From the NCBI GenBank assembly GCA_011037195.1, contig JAAEAF010014403.1, positions 62,001 to 126,000 of the forward strand: DNA of 64,000 bases. The letters are read 5' to 3'. The notes below the pieces were generated by a model. The model was given only the letters and a program-made list of their open reading frames with translations, was not told the DNA's origin and did no database searches. The position numbers and the translations under genes are program-made. Every line of letters starts with the position of its first letter. Position 1 is the stretch's first letter. Below, one piece after another: positions 42,840 through 52,135 of the stretch. Origin of the DNA: Triatoma infestans. Its lineage: Eukaryota; Arthropoda; Insecta; Hemiptera; Reduviidae.

Positions 42840-42960
42840 ATCTTAGATTGACCTCCAGGTCAAAGATAGGATGATACACAGCTGCTCTGCGATTGTAATT
42901 AAAACCTTCTGTTGCGTCATCTTAACTTCCTCTCTCTCTCTTTTGGTGAAAAAAAAAATA
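42840..42960 (-). repeat. Inverted repeat, right copy (partner 31292-31410)
   Basis: Reverse complement carries 'caccaaaagagagagagagg', 'aagttaagatgacgcaac', 'ttacaatcgcagag', 'tatcatcctatctttgacct'. It also contains the TGACCTCCAGGTCA dyad, linking it to the repeats at 38.5-39.0 kb. Confidence 0.7.
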
Positions 42961-43162
42961 CGTACAGAAAGTAATACCCTAAAGTGTTTTTCCTTTTTAA
43001 CCGTTTTTAAAAATGATGGAGGGAGGTTTTAATATCTATAACAAAATATTAACATATTTAATTTATTGCAGTTAGATTAATTAATCCCCCCACCTACTAT
43101 TGGATTACAGTATTGTGCAATCTACTAGTTGTTTCCAATGTTCCCCCTCCACTAATTGGTAG

Positions 43163-43228
43163 ACTGATTTAAAACAATGATTTGGTGATTAACTAGTTCA
43201 GTAAGATATCACCAGTGTCGGAGTGAGG
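43163..43228 (+). promoter_or_regulatory. Core promoter and leader of the MMP gene
   Basis: TTTAAAAC (from 43168) lies 32 bp before the A of TTCAGT (43200). Leader to ATG 43229 is about 28 nt. The whole 65-bp stretch is nearly the same as the PLA2-gene promoter at 28605-28665. Confidence 0.7.
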
Positions 43229-44761
43229 ATGTGGTTAATACTTTTTATGTTGTGTGGGGTTGGCCTAAGTGAGTCATATAATATTTCAACAGTTCAATAT
43301 CTACAAAGGTTTGGCTATTTAGATGGAGATAGTGGAAACGATGACCAAGTTAAAAATGCTTTAATAATATTGCAGGAAAAATATAACTTACCGGTAGATG
43401 GATTGGAGAATGTTAAAACCTTACAGCTAATTACTGAACGAAGATGTGGTGTTGTGGACAATTTTATGCCGTTTATGGTAAATTCTAATAAATTCAAATG
43501 GGCTGGAAATACTTTAACTTGGTACATATATCCGCCACAGTATTCACCAATTGCAGAACGTGCCTTTTCCGTTTGGTCAAAACACGCTAATTTAAATTTC
43601 ACACGATCGTCCAATTCACCAAATATTTCTATTGCTTTTGTTACTGGAAAACATCTGTGTATTACAAATACAAAGACCTATTGTTATTCAGCTTTTGTTG
43701 GAGAAGGAGGAGTGATTGCGCATGCTGAATTCCCTATAATAACTAGACAAAAAACGGAAATACATTTTGATGAAGCTGAAAAATGGTGTACTGCTGATAC
43801 ACTTCCATCAGGTAGTGATGAAGTATCATTATACACGGTATTAATACATGAAATTGGTCATGCATTAGGAGTACATCATACAAATGATGAAAATTCTTTA
43901 ATGTATGGTGTGTACAAATTTCCACAAAATGTTTCCTCGTTGGATGAAATAGATCTAAATGAAGAGGAAATTAATGCTGTACAATTGTTGTATGGAGTGC
44001 CATCATCACCAATCCCTACCACTACTGCTGCTACTCCAAGACCAACTCATAAAGCCCCCACACAAGTATACATGGATCTTTGCAGTTATAGACAAAAAAT
44101 TGAGTCAGTTCTGGTGGCAAATAAACGCGTGTATTTTTTCTATAGAAACTATGTTTGGGCAATACCTCTTCAAGAATCTACACGTTTAAAAAGAGATTAT
44201 GTATATCCTATGCAATTGAATAGATGGTTAAAATTTTTACCATCAAATTTTACCAAAATATCAGCAATATATCAACGACTAAACAAAGACATTGTTATGT
44301 TTGCAGATGATAGAATGTATATGTTTAACTATCCATATCTTCACCTAATCTTTCAGGATGATATTTCATCAATTATAACAAACACTAAATATACTATCAA
44401 TGCTGCTTTACATTCAAATACAGGTAAAACCTATATAATTTATAACAGAAATTTTGTTAATGAATTCGATGAATGTAACTTATCGAGTAATTTTGTCGGT
44501 GATGTTGCAACCATATTTCCAGGCGTGCCACGTAATGTAGAAACAGCTTTTCAACATACAAACGGTCGATTATACTTTAAATCTAATAACATATTTTATA
44601 GTTATGATGAATTTCTTGAAAGCGTAACTGAGACAACATTACAGGACCCTACAGTTTTATTTAACATTGTGTGTGATCAAAGCACCATATTACAACAACT
44701 GCAAAAACTGTTGAATAAGTTTATGTTGAATCTACAATTAGATGATGAAATAGATGAATAA
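43229..44761 (+). CDS. Matrix metalloproteinase with hemopexin-like domain, intact
   Basis: Secreted zinc endopeptidase of the MMP family, 510 codons without a break or intron. ATG 43229 is chosen over the GTG at 43223 and gives a signal peptide (MWLILFMLCGVGLSES). Then comes a peptidoglycan-binding-like prodomain (YLQRFGYL...LQEKYNLPVDG) and a cysteine switch RRCGVVD (Cys about 73; usual PRCGVPD). The catalytic domain has the zinc site HEIGHALGVHH (about 207-217) and Met-turn SLMYG. A Thr/Pro hinge (PTTTAATPRPTHKAPTQ) leads to a hemopexin-type propeller opening at Cys in LCSYRQKIE and including FPGVPRNVETAF and RLYFKSNNIFYSYD, with a closing Cys near the end. A polyA signal AATAAA lies at 44904. 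The context, with Polinton pieces on both sides and a promoter shared with the PLA2 capsid gene, suggests a virus-like cargo gene rather than a host gene. Host MMPs normally have introns. Confidence 0.9.
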   Translation: MWLILFMLCGVGLSESYNISTVQYLQRFGYLDGDSGNDDQVKNALIILQEKYNLPVDGLENVKTLQLITERRCGVVDNFMPFMVNSNKFKWAGNTLTWYIYPPQYSPIAERAFSVWSKHANLNFTRSSNSPNISIAFVTGKHLCITNTKTYCYSAFVGEGGVIAHAEFPIITRQKTEIHFDEAEKWCTADTLPSGSDEVSLYTVLIHEIGHALGVHHTNDENSLMYGVYKFPQNVSSLDEIDLNEEEINAVQLLYGVPSSPIPTTTAATPRPTHKAPTQVYMDLCSYRQKIESVLVANKRVYFFYRNYVWAIPLQESTRLKRDYVYPMQLNRWLKFLPSNFTKISAIYQRLNKDIVMFADDRMYMFNYPYLHLIFQDDISSIITNTKYTINAALHSNTGKTYIIYNRNFVNEFDECNLSSNFVGDVATIFPGVPRNVETAFQHTNGRLYFKSNNIFYSYDEFLESVTETTLQDPTVLFNIVCDQSTILQQLQKLLNKFMLNLQLDDEIDE

Positions 44762-44941
44762 ATGCTAAGTACCTATCATGCGATTTAAAGGTCTGTGCCG
44801 TCTTTGTATATGTTGTTATTTTTTTTTTAAATATAAAACTGCCACATGTATTTTTATAAAACTTATGTGTTATTAAAACCTGGAAAGTAATGTAATTGCA
44901 AATAATAAACAGTGGTGTAACACCAAATTTGATAAGGTAAG
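44762..44941 (+). other. MMP 3' untranslated region
   Basis: AT-rich 180 bp with AATAAA at 44904-44909, ending at the target-site duplication of the second Polinton. Confidence 0.5.
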
Positions 44942-44989
44942 ATTAGTAGAGGGGAAATGGGCAGCTGGCGCAATTTTTTTTCAAAATGG

Positions 44990-45700
44990 GCGACCATCCC
45001 ACTCCAGCCCAACCCCACCCCTCCTCCCCATCCCCCTCTGCCCGCCATCCTCCCAATCCCCACTTTCCTGTCTCTCCGCACCCTCCCATTCTAAGCCCAA
45101 GCCCACTTAACCCCCAACCCTTCTCCCAACGACAAACATCACACTGGATGAGCACTATGACCCGCCAAACTTACCCCCACAACTGACCACCTCAATCAGA
45201 AATCGACGAGCTTCTAAGACCACGACCTATTTACCCCAACCTCTCTAGCGGCCAATCATCGAACTGGATGACACCCACTTACCCCCACCTCTATTCCAAA
45301 CACCAATCATCGAACTGGACGAGCACTTAGGCCACGCCTATTTACCCCCACCCCTATTCCAAACACCAATCATCGAACTGGACGAGCACTTGAGCCAGCC
45401 CCCTCCCCACCCCTCCCGCTGACAATCATCGAACTCGACGAGCACTTTAGCCTCGCCCACTTATCCCCTCCCCCTAACTTATCATCCATATCGATGACTC
45501 CATTTTCTTTCCGCCCCCCACGTCTTAACTTATCGTCCAATCCGATGGCCGGATTTTCTCCCCTCCCCACTCCTTAACCTAGCATCCAATCTATTACCCC
45601 CACTCCTGAATGTATCATCCAATCCGATGACTCCATTTTCTTTTCACCTCCATGGTCAATCCATCCCCATAACAAGATGGCGGAACCTAACACCGTAACA
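44990..45700 (-). repeat. Left-arm tandem repeats (two types)
   Basis: 45130-45450: units of about 60-63 bp with 'ccaatcatcgaactggacgagcactta' and 'ttacccccacccctattcc'. 45470-45690: units of about 65 bp with 'taacttatcatccaatccgatgactccattttctttc'. The mirrored arm has the same two types with more units. Pro-rich and Gly-rich frames here are repeat artefacts. Confidence 0.85.
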
Positions 45701-45775
45701 CACCACCCCTCTCCTGACTCTAGGCTGGAGGGGTATTTTTTATTTTTATTTTATGTGAAAAAACTTGTCTTACCT

Positions 45776-45840
45776 GCGATTCGATCCTACAATCTATAGG
45801 TTGGAAGTCGCATCACCCTAACCACTCGGCCACAATGGTC
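45776..45840 (-). repeat. tRNA-like sequence in the left arm
   Basis: Minus strand: TGTGGCCGAGTGGTTAGGG (A-box, Leu/Ser-tRNA style) ... TAGGATCGAATCGCAGG (B-box style). Mirrored at 60411-60480. Acceptor and T stems pair poorly, so it is probably tRNA-derived rather than a working tRNA. Confidence 0.55.
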
Positions 45841-46224
45841 CTCTCGCTAGCTATAATTTTCAACGTACACTTAACGTCCGCACTATCATAATTTTATTTC
45901 CGCTCAATCCACTCACGAAAATATTAAATAAAATAAAAAGAATATGGCGGAGATGCATTCAACTGTCATACATAATAATAATAAAGAATTATGTAAAAAA
46001 AGAGTGACATTACCCCTTTCCAGCTCCCTGCTGATGCGGCTGCTGTGAATAACACGACGCGCACTTAACACAGAACTGAACAACATTCGCGAATTATCAA
46101 GTACTATAGTAACGTTATCCACTCGCTATGACGTCATTGCTAGTTGGGGCATTGCGCATATCTGCCGACGCACTTATATAGATTCCAAATATGATTTTAT
46201 TTATATGTATAACAAAAACACATG

Positions 46225-46640
46225 CCTTTTCAAGTATATTATTAGTATGACGTCAAACAGCAAAAGTATTGCCAGTGCCTTATTTATTACCACTGCCTTT
46301 TAGACAAATCCCCCATTCATATAACGTCACACAACCTATAGTGTGCCACTGTCAATCGCAATATATCGATTACAAATATCGATTATCCATATCAATTAAT
46401 ATCGATTTTATGAGTATAATTTATTAATAAAAAACTAGCGAAACCACTGCCTTTTCAATATATATTCGTATGACGTCACACAGCAATAGTATTGCCAGTG
46501 TCTTATTTATTACCACTGCCTTCTAGACAATTTCTGTTCAGATAACGTCACACACTATAGTGTTTCACTGCCAATCGCAATATATCGATTACAACGATCG
46601 ATTATTCATATTGATTAATATCGATCTTATAAATAAAATT
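46225..46640 (-). repeat. Left-arm duplication of a ~200-bp block with TGACGTCA sites
   Basis: Two units, each with 'atgacgtca(a/c)acagca(a)aagtattgccagtg(c/t)cttatttattaccactgcctt' and 'acactatagtg...caatcgcaatatatcgatt'. The right arm (59870-60070) has about one unit. TGACGTCA is the CRE/ATF palindrome. Confidence 0.75.
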
Positions 46641-46859
46641 TATTAATAAGAAAAACACTATCTATTTTCTTCTACCAGTTATTGCATCATCTTTTGAAAT
46701 TAAACTTTGTACTAATAAAATATACATATCTATTCTTACCTTAATCACTTTGTATTCTTTTGTTTATTGAACTTCAAAACAACATATATCTTGTCTGTCC
46801 AAACATGTTAGTTATTTATTAAGAAAAATACAAAGAAACTACACTGAGTCATCCAGGAA

Positions 46860-47190
46860 ATGATTTATTAATATTTAATCCAATTATTTAAAAATAAAAC
46901 TTTGTACTCATTACCTTTCTTACCTGTTCGGACATGTTAGCACAGGTCTTATTAACATGTTTAGTAATATTTAATCCTATTATTTAAAAATAAAACTTTG
47001 TACTCATTACCTTTCTTGCCTGTTCGGACATGTTACAACAGGTCTTCTTAGCATGTTTGTAATACTTAATCCTATTATATAAAAATCAATCTTTGTACTC
47101 ATTACCTTTCTTGCCTGTCCGGACATGTTACCACATGTCTTCTTAGCATGTTTCTTAATACTTAATCCTATTATGAAAAAGATTTGTATA
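46860..47190 (-). repeat. Left-arm ~95-bp tandem repeat, about three units
   Basis: Unit (minus sense): 'taggattaagtattactaaacatg...aagacctgtg...acatgtccg(g/a)acaggcaagaaaggtaatgagtacaaag'. Some units hold the perfect palindrome CATGTCCGGACATG. The right arm has about five units (59137-59605). Confidence 0.85.
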
Positions 47191-47570
47191 TACAATGAGT
47201 CATCATGCATGTCTCAACATGCATCAGCCTGCATTTATTTTTCATAGTTTCTATATTAATTTTGTTTACCCCTCTTTGTTCAGCATTCGCTTTAAGCTTT
47301 CTCACCACGTCAAGGTGGGGGTAATCGAGAAAGTTTTATAATAAAATAAAATATAAGGAAATTAATAAAACAAAATAAAATATTTTTTTACTCATTTATT
47401 GAAACATAATGCAAAATATTTACAGAAAAAAAACAGAAAACAAACTTCAAATTTAAAATAAAAATTAACTTCTTCTTAATACAAAATACAACTTAGGAAA
47501 ATACAAGTAGACAGAGAAATGTTCACTATCGAATTTAATTTTCTATGTTTTGCCTTAATACACATTCAAA
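47191..47570. other. Left-arm non-coding spacer
   Basis: AT-rich sequence mirrored at about 58745-59110, with polyA-type signals for the adjacent gene. Contains 'cttgacgtggtgagaaagc' in both arms. No gene. Confidence 0.45.
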
Positions 47571-48238
47571 CATTGTACTATCCATTCAAGGTTTACGGGC
47601 TTTTTACACCTCGCCAGTGACCAGCAGTCAGGTTTACGGATATTTCTACCACTCCAGTGACCGACATTCAAGGTTTGCGTGCAATTTAATGCATCGCCAG
47701 TGACCACATCCATACACACATCAAGGCAAAAATATTTCTGTATCATTCCAACCAAACTTACTATTCAGCCAGTTGGTAATGACTTGAATTCGATACTGCG
47801 TACATTTCTCTCTACATGTGTTATGTTTAATACAGTGGTTGCCTTTTTCTACTGCTTGAAGTGAATTAATTTTCGGACAACCATAAACTTCCAAGTTGAT
47901 TACACAACAATTGCACAAATTTTGCAAGAGAAATCTTTTCTTATCATAACCCTTAACAAATACAAATTTATAGTTACAATCAATACATTTGAAAATATCT
48001 CTAATCACTTCATATTCAACTTCCCCATCATTCCATCTAATTTTATGATAATAATTTTCTAACCAATAATTGGTTCTTCTACTTTTATCTGTTTGTTTAT
48101 GTAGTATTGGCGGTTTGAATATCCAGTGCCGAACAGTTGATAGTTGTAATCAAAAAGTGATAGCTCTTTAACAATATAACCTCCTACACCATCCACAAAG
48201 CACTGGAAGTCAGCAATCAGTACGCCTGTCTGAGCCAT
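47555..48238 (-). pseudogene. Conserved Polinton-associated protein, left-arm copy
   Basis: From ATG 48238 (MAQTGVLIADFQCFVDGVGG); the 48247 start is GTG. Landmarks match copies A and B: GGYIVKELSLFDYN, HWIFKPP-type segment in a shifted frame, NYWLENYYHKIRWNDGEVEY, FVKGYDKKRFLLQNL, YGCPKINSL and NTCREKCTQY. One frameshift near 48125 separates the start from the body, which stops at 47721. After it a further open frame to 47555 holds three near-repeats with GTCACTGG...GTAAACCT that both arms keep open; its link to the protein is unclear. Confidence 0.75.
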
Positions 48239-48276
48239 ACTGAACACTGAGCCAACAATTCACACCTTTTTATACC
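48239..48276 (-). promoter_or_regulatory. TATA box on the capsid gene stop codon (left arm)
   Basis: Minus strand GGTATAAAAAGG: TATA starts at 48274, and its TAA (48270-48272) is the capsid gene's stop codon. TTCAGT with A at 48241 lies 33 bp downstream, directly before ATG 48238; CTCAGT with A at 48248 is an alternative. Confidence 0.7.
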
Positions 48277-49499
48277 ATACGCCGTACAATGCCAGTTAGA
48301 GGGTTATATTCTACTACCCTATCATGGATAATAAGACAATATGCCGTTGTGTTGGGCGGGAATGGATTTTTTGATTCAAATTCTAATCTTACATCAACTG
48401 GACCCGTTTTGATAGATTCAGACTGTTTAGAACAATCTATTACAATTAAGGGTGTTTTCTCTTTAAAATTTCGCCAGGAAGTTAGAGGTTTCATCTGTTC
48501 TCCATAATATGACATTTGAAAAGAAGCGTACATGTGATACAATAGTGCGTAACGATTAGCTGAGAAATCTATGTTCAAATCATCGTATGGGAAAGCTTTA
48601 CAATTTAAATAAAGTTTTACATTTGACACATTACAATGGTCAAAATGGCTAGCATTGCTTTCCACATTATTTGCTCCTTCAGTTTGAAAAGCTAAAATGA
48701 GGTAGCGTGGCTTTTCCAGCTGACTTGATTTTTTCACCGACCAGATTTGTCTTTGAGTTGCCGGCAATAGTGGATAATCATAGAGTTCCCAGCTTCTAAA
48801 ACTTAGTGAAAATACCTTTTCAGATTTGAGATGACGCATAAGAGCTAATCTCTGATGTTCGTTGACGGTGACGTAGGGCAGCTTCCCGCATAATTTCACA
48901 AATTCTATTTTACAGTTTTGCACCGGATCTTCAGTTCAAATCGGTTGAATTTGTAAGCGTTTCCATCTTGTCTGCTTCTAAGGAGTATCAATTCTTGTTT
49001 AATATTGATCACAATCTTCTGATAGTCTTCACAAAATCCCAGTAGTGATGATAGAGGAATGCTAGACTAAAGTATCCCTCATTTGAAGTGATGTTCAGCG
49101 TATCACTCTGAGGAAACACCAGCCCCAGTTTTCTATGTATAGACAGCCTTCCTTAAGTGAAACCAAGCCTTTAAGTGTGCAAGCAATTCCTGGATTTCTT
49201 ACACGATCTATTTCAACTCCACTCAATTCATATCTTATTTCATCAAATAGAAATGCAAATGCATTACTGGTTAATTTTGAGGAAGTTGGTATCGCTGAGC
49301 CGTCTTCCTTTAAAAACCTACCCTCCAAATAGAGTAAACTTTGACTGGGCAGCGTATATAGATCTTGATGTTGTACACTTATACGTATTTCATCACCAGG
49401 CAACAGTTTTGATGATGCATAAGGGTGATGTGAATGCAATTCTATGCATTCAATTGAATTGTCGAACAGGCGTCTTTCTTCCAAATCTAGCACTTCCAT
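48270..49499 (-). pseudogene. Major capsid protein (double jelly-roll), left-arm full-length copy
   Basis: Hexon-like major capsid protein of Polintons. ATG 49499 (MEVLDLEERRLFDNSIECIE). First part to 49095 contains HSHHPYASSKLLPGDEIRIS, DLYTLPSQSLLYLEGRFLKE and FLFDEIRYELSGVEIDRVRN. After frameshifts near 49107 and 49070 (single-base losses compared with the right arm) the second part continues to 48270 with LPATQRQIWSVK, KPRYLILAFQTEGANN, YLNCKAFPYDDLN, LIVIDCSKQSESIKTGPVDV and IIHDRVVEYNPLTGIV. It is the only copy with the gene's start; the right-arm copy is truncated but unbroken. Confidence 0.85.
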
Positions 49500-49694
49500 A
49501 TTGGCGATAACACGTAGTAACCTGCCGCTTGAAGAAAACGAATATTGCTGTTGGTTAACGATGTTCTCTCGTCAACTGTTCTCACTGGAATGATGCTTTT
49601 CTTCTCTGCAGTTGCCCTTTTATTCACTCTTCTAAAGTCCAAACCCATCGCTGTCTGGCGACCAAATGAATGCACCCAACTATAATCCTTCCTT
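49487..49694 (-). pseudogene. Penton-like gene remnant, C-terminal part only
   Basis: Frame with SWVHSFGRQTAMGLDFRRVN and LTNSNIRFLQAAGYYVLS, matching the end of the penton-like gene at 30.8 kb (ISNVKFLKSIGY). The N-terminal ~230 codons are deleted; the protease gene's end abuts directly. Overlaps the capsid start by 13 bp, the same overlap style as in the first element. Confidence 0.7.
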
Positions 49695-49701
49695 TTATAG
49701 C
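49662..49701 (-). promoter_or_regulatory. TATA box on the protease stop codon
   Basis: Minus strand CTATAAAAGG: TATA starts at 49699 and the protease stop TAA is 49695-49697. TTCATTT has its A at 49667, 32 bp on. It would have driven the penton-like gene. Confidence 0.65.
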
Positions 49702-50153
49702 AGATCCAGCAAGTAAAGTAAACACAGCTGTCCACAATTGTTGCTGCCCATTTTTTGATACTGCTTCCTGTTCGATGAAATACGGCAATCTTTTAAATAG
49801 CGGATCAGCTCAGAAGGTGGATTGGCTCCACTGCTATCGAAGAATTGAACATAATCGCCTCTCTTCTTATAGCAAACCCAGTGAGTTCCACTCCCACAAC
49901 TACTATCCAAATTAAAAATGGCTCGCTCATTTTTCCACGGATTCATTGGAAATTCATCAATCATGAATACCCCTCTAAAATGGGGAATTTTCTTCGATTT
50001 AGCTAATCTGAGTAGATCAAAATTACTCAGCCGCAGACGAGGTAGTCCATCCAACATTCGTTTAGCTTTACCACTCAATTTAGGAGAATTCCCACCAATC
50101 CGTTTAGGAGTAGGTATGACTCGTTTCTTCTTCTTGTCTCTAGCACGTCTCAT
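49695..50153 (-). CDS. Adenain-type maturation protease, intact
   Basis: 152 codons from ATG 50153 (the 50159 start is TTG). Basic N terminus (MRRARDKKKKR), LRLSNFDLLRLAKSKKIPHF, RGVFMIDEFP, then the active-site features: His in GTHWVCY, Asp in QFFDSSG, Gln in KQYQK, Cys in NNCGQLC. All catalytic positions expected for the adenovirus-protease family are present, and the frame is unbroken, unlike the first element's copy, which has Asp for the His. Would process capsid precursors late in assembly. Confidence 0.85.
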   Translation of the reverse strand: MRRARDKKKKRVIPTPKRIGGNSPKLSGKAKRMLDGLPRLRLSNFDLLRLAKSKKIPHFRGVFMIDEFPMNPWKNERAIFNLDSSCGSGTHWVCYKKRGDYVQFFDSSGANPPSELIRYLKDCRISSNRKQYQKMGSNNCGQLCLLYLLDLL

Positions 50154-50157
50154 GATC

Positions 50158-50194
50158 AACTGAATCGAAGTTAGCCTCGTCCGGCTTTATATAA
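50158..50194 (-). promoter_or_regulatory. Core promoter of the protease gene
   Basis: TATATAAAGC with TATAAA starting at 50191; TTCAGT with A at 50161, 30 bp on; ATG eight bases later at 50153. The TATA box is immediately beside the integrase stop (50187). Confidence 0.75.
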
Positions 50195-51113
50195 GTACAT
50201 TCTTCACATTCTTCCAGCTGTTGTGTGAATTGTCTAAACCTAGCCATTTCACTAAGACTTTATCACCTTTTCGTTTCATAATCTTCTCCACAAGATAGAT
50301 GTCGGGATATTTCACTAGCTGTAGCACCTCTTGATAAAAACCTCCAGCAATTATTTGTCCTTTATAATCTTGCAGATGATATGTCACTGGTGTGGTATCC
50401 TTAACTTCTACAACTTTAAATATCTCTGTGGACCATGAAGGATGATAGCCTTTGGCAAATTGTGCTTTATACTTGGATATCCGTAGATGATCGCCTACTT
50501 TGAATCTAGGTGCGGTAGTAATTGTTTTCTTCGCATATACATCACGCAACAGCCGTTCTTCTACATCCTTACCTCGTACACAAACTGGTGCCATTTTGAT
50601 CGTCCGATGTTTAGTTTGGTTATATTTCTTTACTAGAGAGTTTATGGTGGTTAGCCAATCATAGGATCCTTGCAGGCTAAACTTTTTCCACATTGCAGAT
50701 TTCAAAGTTCGATTGAATCGCTCAACAATTGAAGCTTTCAAATTACTAAAGGTTGAATAGTGATTTATACCATTAACTTTCATCAGCTTGGCAAATATTC
50801 TGTTATAGAACTCCTTGCCATTATCAGTTTGTAGATTGTTTGGCTTTCTTTCCTGCAATACCTTTTCAAATGCTCTACTCACCTCAAGTGCTGACTTATT
50901 CTTAAGGGGTACAGCCCAGGCATATTTGGAAAAACAATCAATCACTGTCAAGAGATATTTGTTGCCTTTGTTGAATCTAGCATAGGGAAGCATCTCCACG
51001 AGATCAATTTGCCATAGGTCGTCTATTCCCTTCAATAAAACTGATCTTCTCTTGACTATTCTTCTTGCTGGTCTATGCAACTCATGCACGATCTGCTCCT
51101 TAACGGATGTCAT
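50187..51113 (-). CDS. Retroviral-type integrase, intact
   Basis: 308 codons without a break from ATG 51113 (MTSVKEQIVHELHRPARRIV). D,D-E catalytic core: LWQIDLVEM (Asp), NNLQTDNGKEF (Asp), ASIVERFNR (Glu). The region HRTIKMAPVCV and a C-terminal chromo/SH3-like part (KVGDHLRISKYK, YLVEKIMKRKGDKVLVKWLG, SWKNVKNVL) complete the protein. An N-terminal HHCC zinc finger is not obvious. Would cut and join the element ends to host DNA, consistent with the 6-bp duplication seen around the element. One of the few undamaged genes. Confidence 0.9.
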   Translation of the reverse strand: MTSVKEQIVHELHRPARRIVKRRSVLLKGIDDLWQIDLVEMLPYARFNKGNKYLLTVIDCFSKYAWAVPLKNKSALEVSRAFEKVLQERKPNNLQTDNGKEFYNRIFAKLMKVNGINHYSTFSNLKASIVERFNRTLKSAMWKKFSLQGSYDWLTTINSLVKKYNQTKHRTIKMAPVCVRGKDVEERLLRDVYAKKTITTAPRFKVGDHLRISKYKAQFAKGYHPSWSTEIFKVVEVKDTTPVTYHLQDYKGQIIAGGFYQEVLQLVKYPDIYLVEKIMKRKGDKVLVKWLGLDNSHNSWKNVKNVLI

Positions 51114-51116
51114 GAT

Positions 51117-51154
51117 GAAATGAGGTGTATCTTAGGTTAGACTAAGCTATTATA
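51117..51154 (-). promoter_or_regulatory. TATA box inside the last codons of the DUF8207-like gene
   Basis: Minus strand GGTATAATAGCTTAG encodes the end of the upstream gene. TATAAT starts at 51152, and CTCATTT has its A at 51121, 31 bp on. Drives the integrase. Confidence 0.7.
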
Positions 51155-52086
51155 CCTCCGTCTCTCAGTTGATCTTCTATTCTTTTTATTTCAACACCAG
51201 CATTCTTTGTGCCAAATAATACTCTTAATCTGTCTACAAGCCTGTTGGGGTCGACATGTCCAGCACCTTTTTTCGGTGGAAACAATTTTGAAATCACTTT
51301 CCCTTATTTCATGTTTGTTTTCAGTTCCTTGATTGCTCCAGTTGGACTGTATCCTTCTTTATGAGCGTTCGTTTGTTGTAGTATTCGCTTATAATTATCG
51401 CAATCTGTCTTTTTTACCAGCGTTAAGTTTGGATATTTCATAAATAACAATTCAAAAAGTCCTGGGGTAGCATAAAAGGTATGTTCACCAACAGATAAAA
51501 TGTCTTTATTGATGGAGATCTCCGTATCACCAATGGTGAACTTCTGGCCATCATAAACTACGCCGTATACCATATCCAAATCCTTGGTCTCATTTTTCAT
51601 AAATTTTGCAATATAATTTGAGGATATTTCTCCCACTTCTTTCAAATATTTTTCTGAAATTTCTTTTCCTTTGGGCGTGTGTACCAGTTCTCGTACTTCT
51701 TGAAGCGGTGTAGTTGGAACTGAAGATCCAGCCGACTGTGGAGTACACTTCAACGGTCCCTTTGCTGGAAGCTTCCGCTCTTCTTCAGGCGAGGAATTTG
51801 ATATTCCGTGTGTTGTAGCCGATTCTAGCTTTAGACATCTTGGTCTTTTTGCTGGTGGTGTTTCAGAAACAATCGGTTCCGGCTTCAACGTTCTCTTCAG
51901 ATTAAGTTGAGACGAATGATCCTCTTGTTTACTCATTAGTTCCTTCAAAGGATTCAACAAAGGCTGATATTTCATTTTCAAATATTCATCTGTCTCTTCC
52001 CTGTTTCTCCTTAGCAAGTTATACTTTTCTTGGATTGCTTTCCTAGTGGCGATTATATCGCGCATTGCTTGAGTTGACTCTTCCAT
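51140..52086 (-). pseudogene. DUF8207-like Polinton protein, one nonsense codon
   Basis: ATG 52086 (MEESTQAMRDIIATRKAIQE). Coiled-coil-like N terminus (KYNLLRRNREETDEYLKMKY), basic/Pro-rich middle with LKPEPIVSETPPAKRPR, then the conserved C-terminal half: FTIGDTEISI, TPGLFELLFMKYP, NYKRILQQTNAH. A TAA at 51304 interrupts it; the same frame goes on with VISKLFPPKKGAGHVDPNRL and VDRLRVLFG to a TAG at 51140-51142. The short tail present in the first element's copy differs. Function unknown; position between ATPase and integrase is conserved. Confidence 0.75.
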
Positions 52087-52095
52087 GTCTTGCAG

Positions 52096-52135
52096 TAGAC
52101 TGATTGTTCCACCTACATTCAGGGTATTATATAGG
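52096..52135 (-). promoter_or_regulatory. TATA box inside the last codons of the ATPase gene
   Basis: Minus strand CCTATATAATACCCTGA is the end of the ATPase reading frame. TATAATA starts at 52131 and AATCAGT has its A at 52101, 30 bp on. Drives the DUF8207-like gene (ATG 52086). Confidence 0.75.

Larger units (their letters stand above)
44948..49240. repeat. Left inverted arm (terminal inverted repeat)
   Basis: Reverse-complementary, highly similar by eye, to 57062-61372. The match runs from the tip through tandem repeats, a tRNA-like sequence, the conserved unknown gene and most of the capsid gene, and stops at 'aaataagatatgaa' in the capsid gene. About 4.3 kb is far longer than the few hundred bp to 1-2 kb usual for Polinton ends. 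Confidence 0.9.

Noticed and set aside
43223..43228. GTG as the MMP start
   Set aside because: Eukaryotic starts are ATG; ATG 43229 directly begins the signal peptide.
44863..45570. Gly-, Pro- and Arg-rich frames on both strands
   Set aside because: By-products of the GC-rich tandem repeats at the element tip; the mirrored frames in the right arm differ.
45776..45840. Functional tRNA gene
   Set aside because: A and B boxes are present, but acceptor and T-stem pairing are poor, so a tRNA-derived sequence is more likely.
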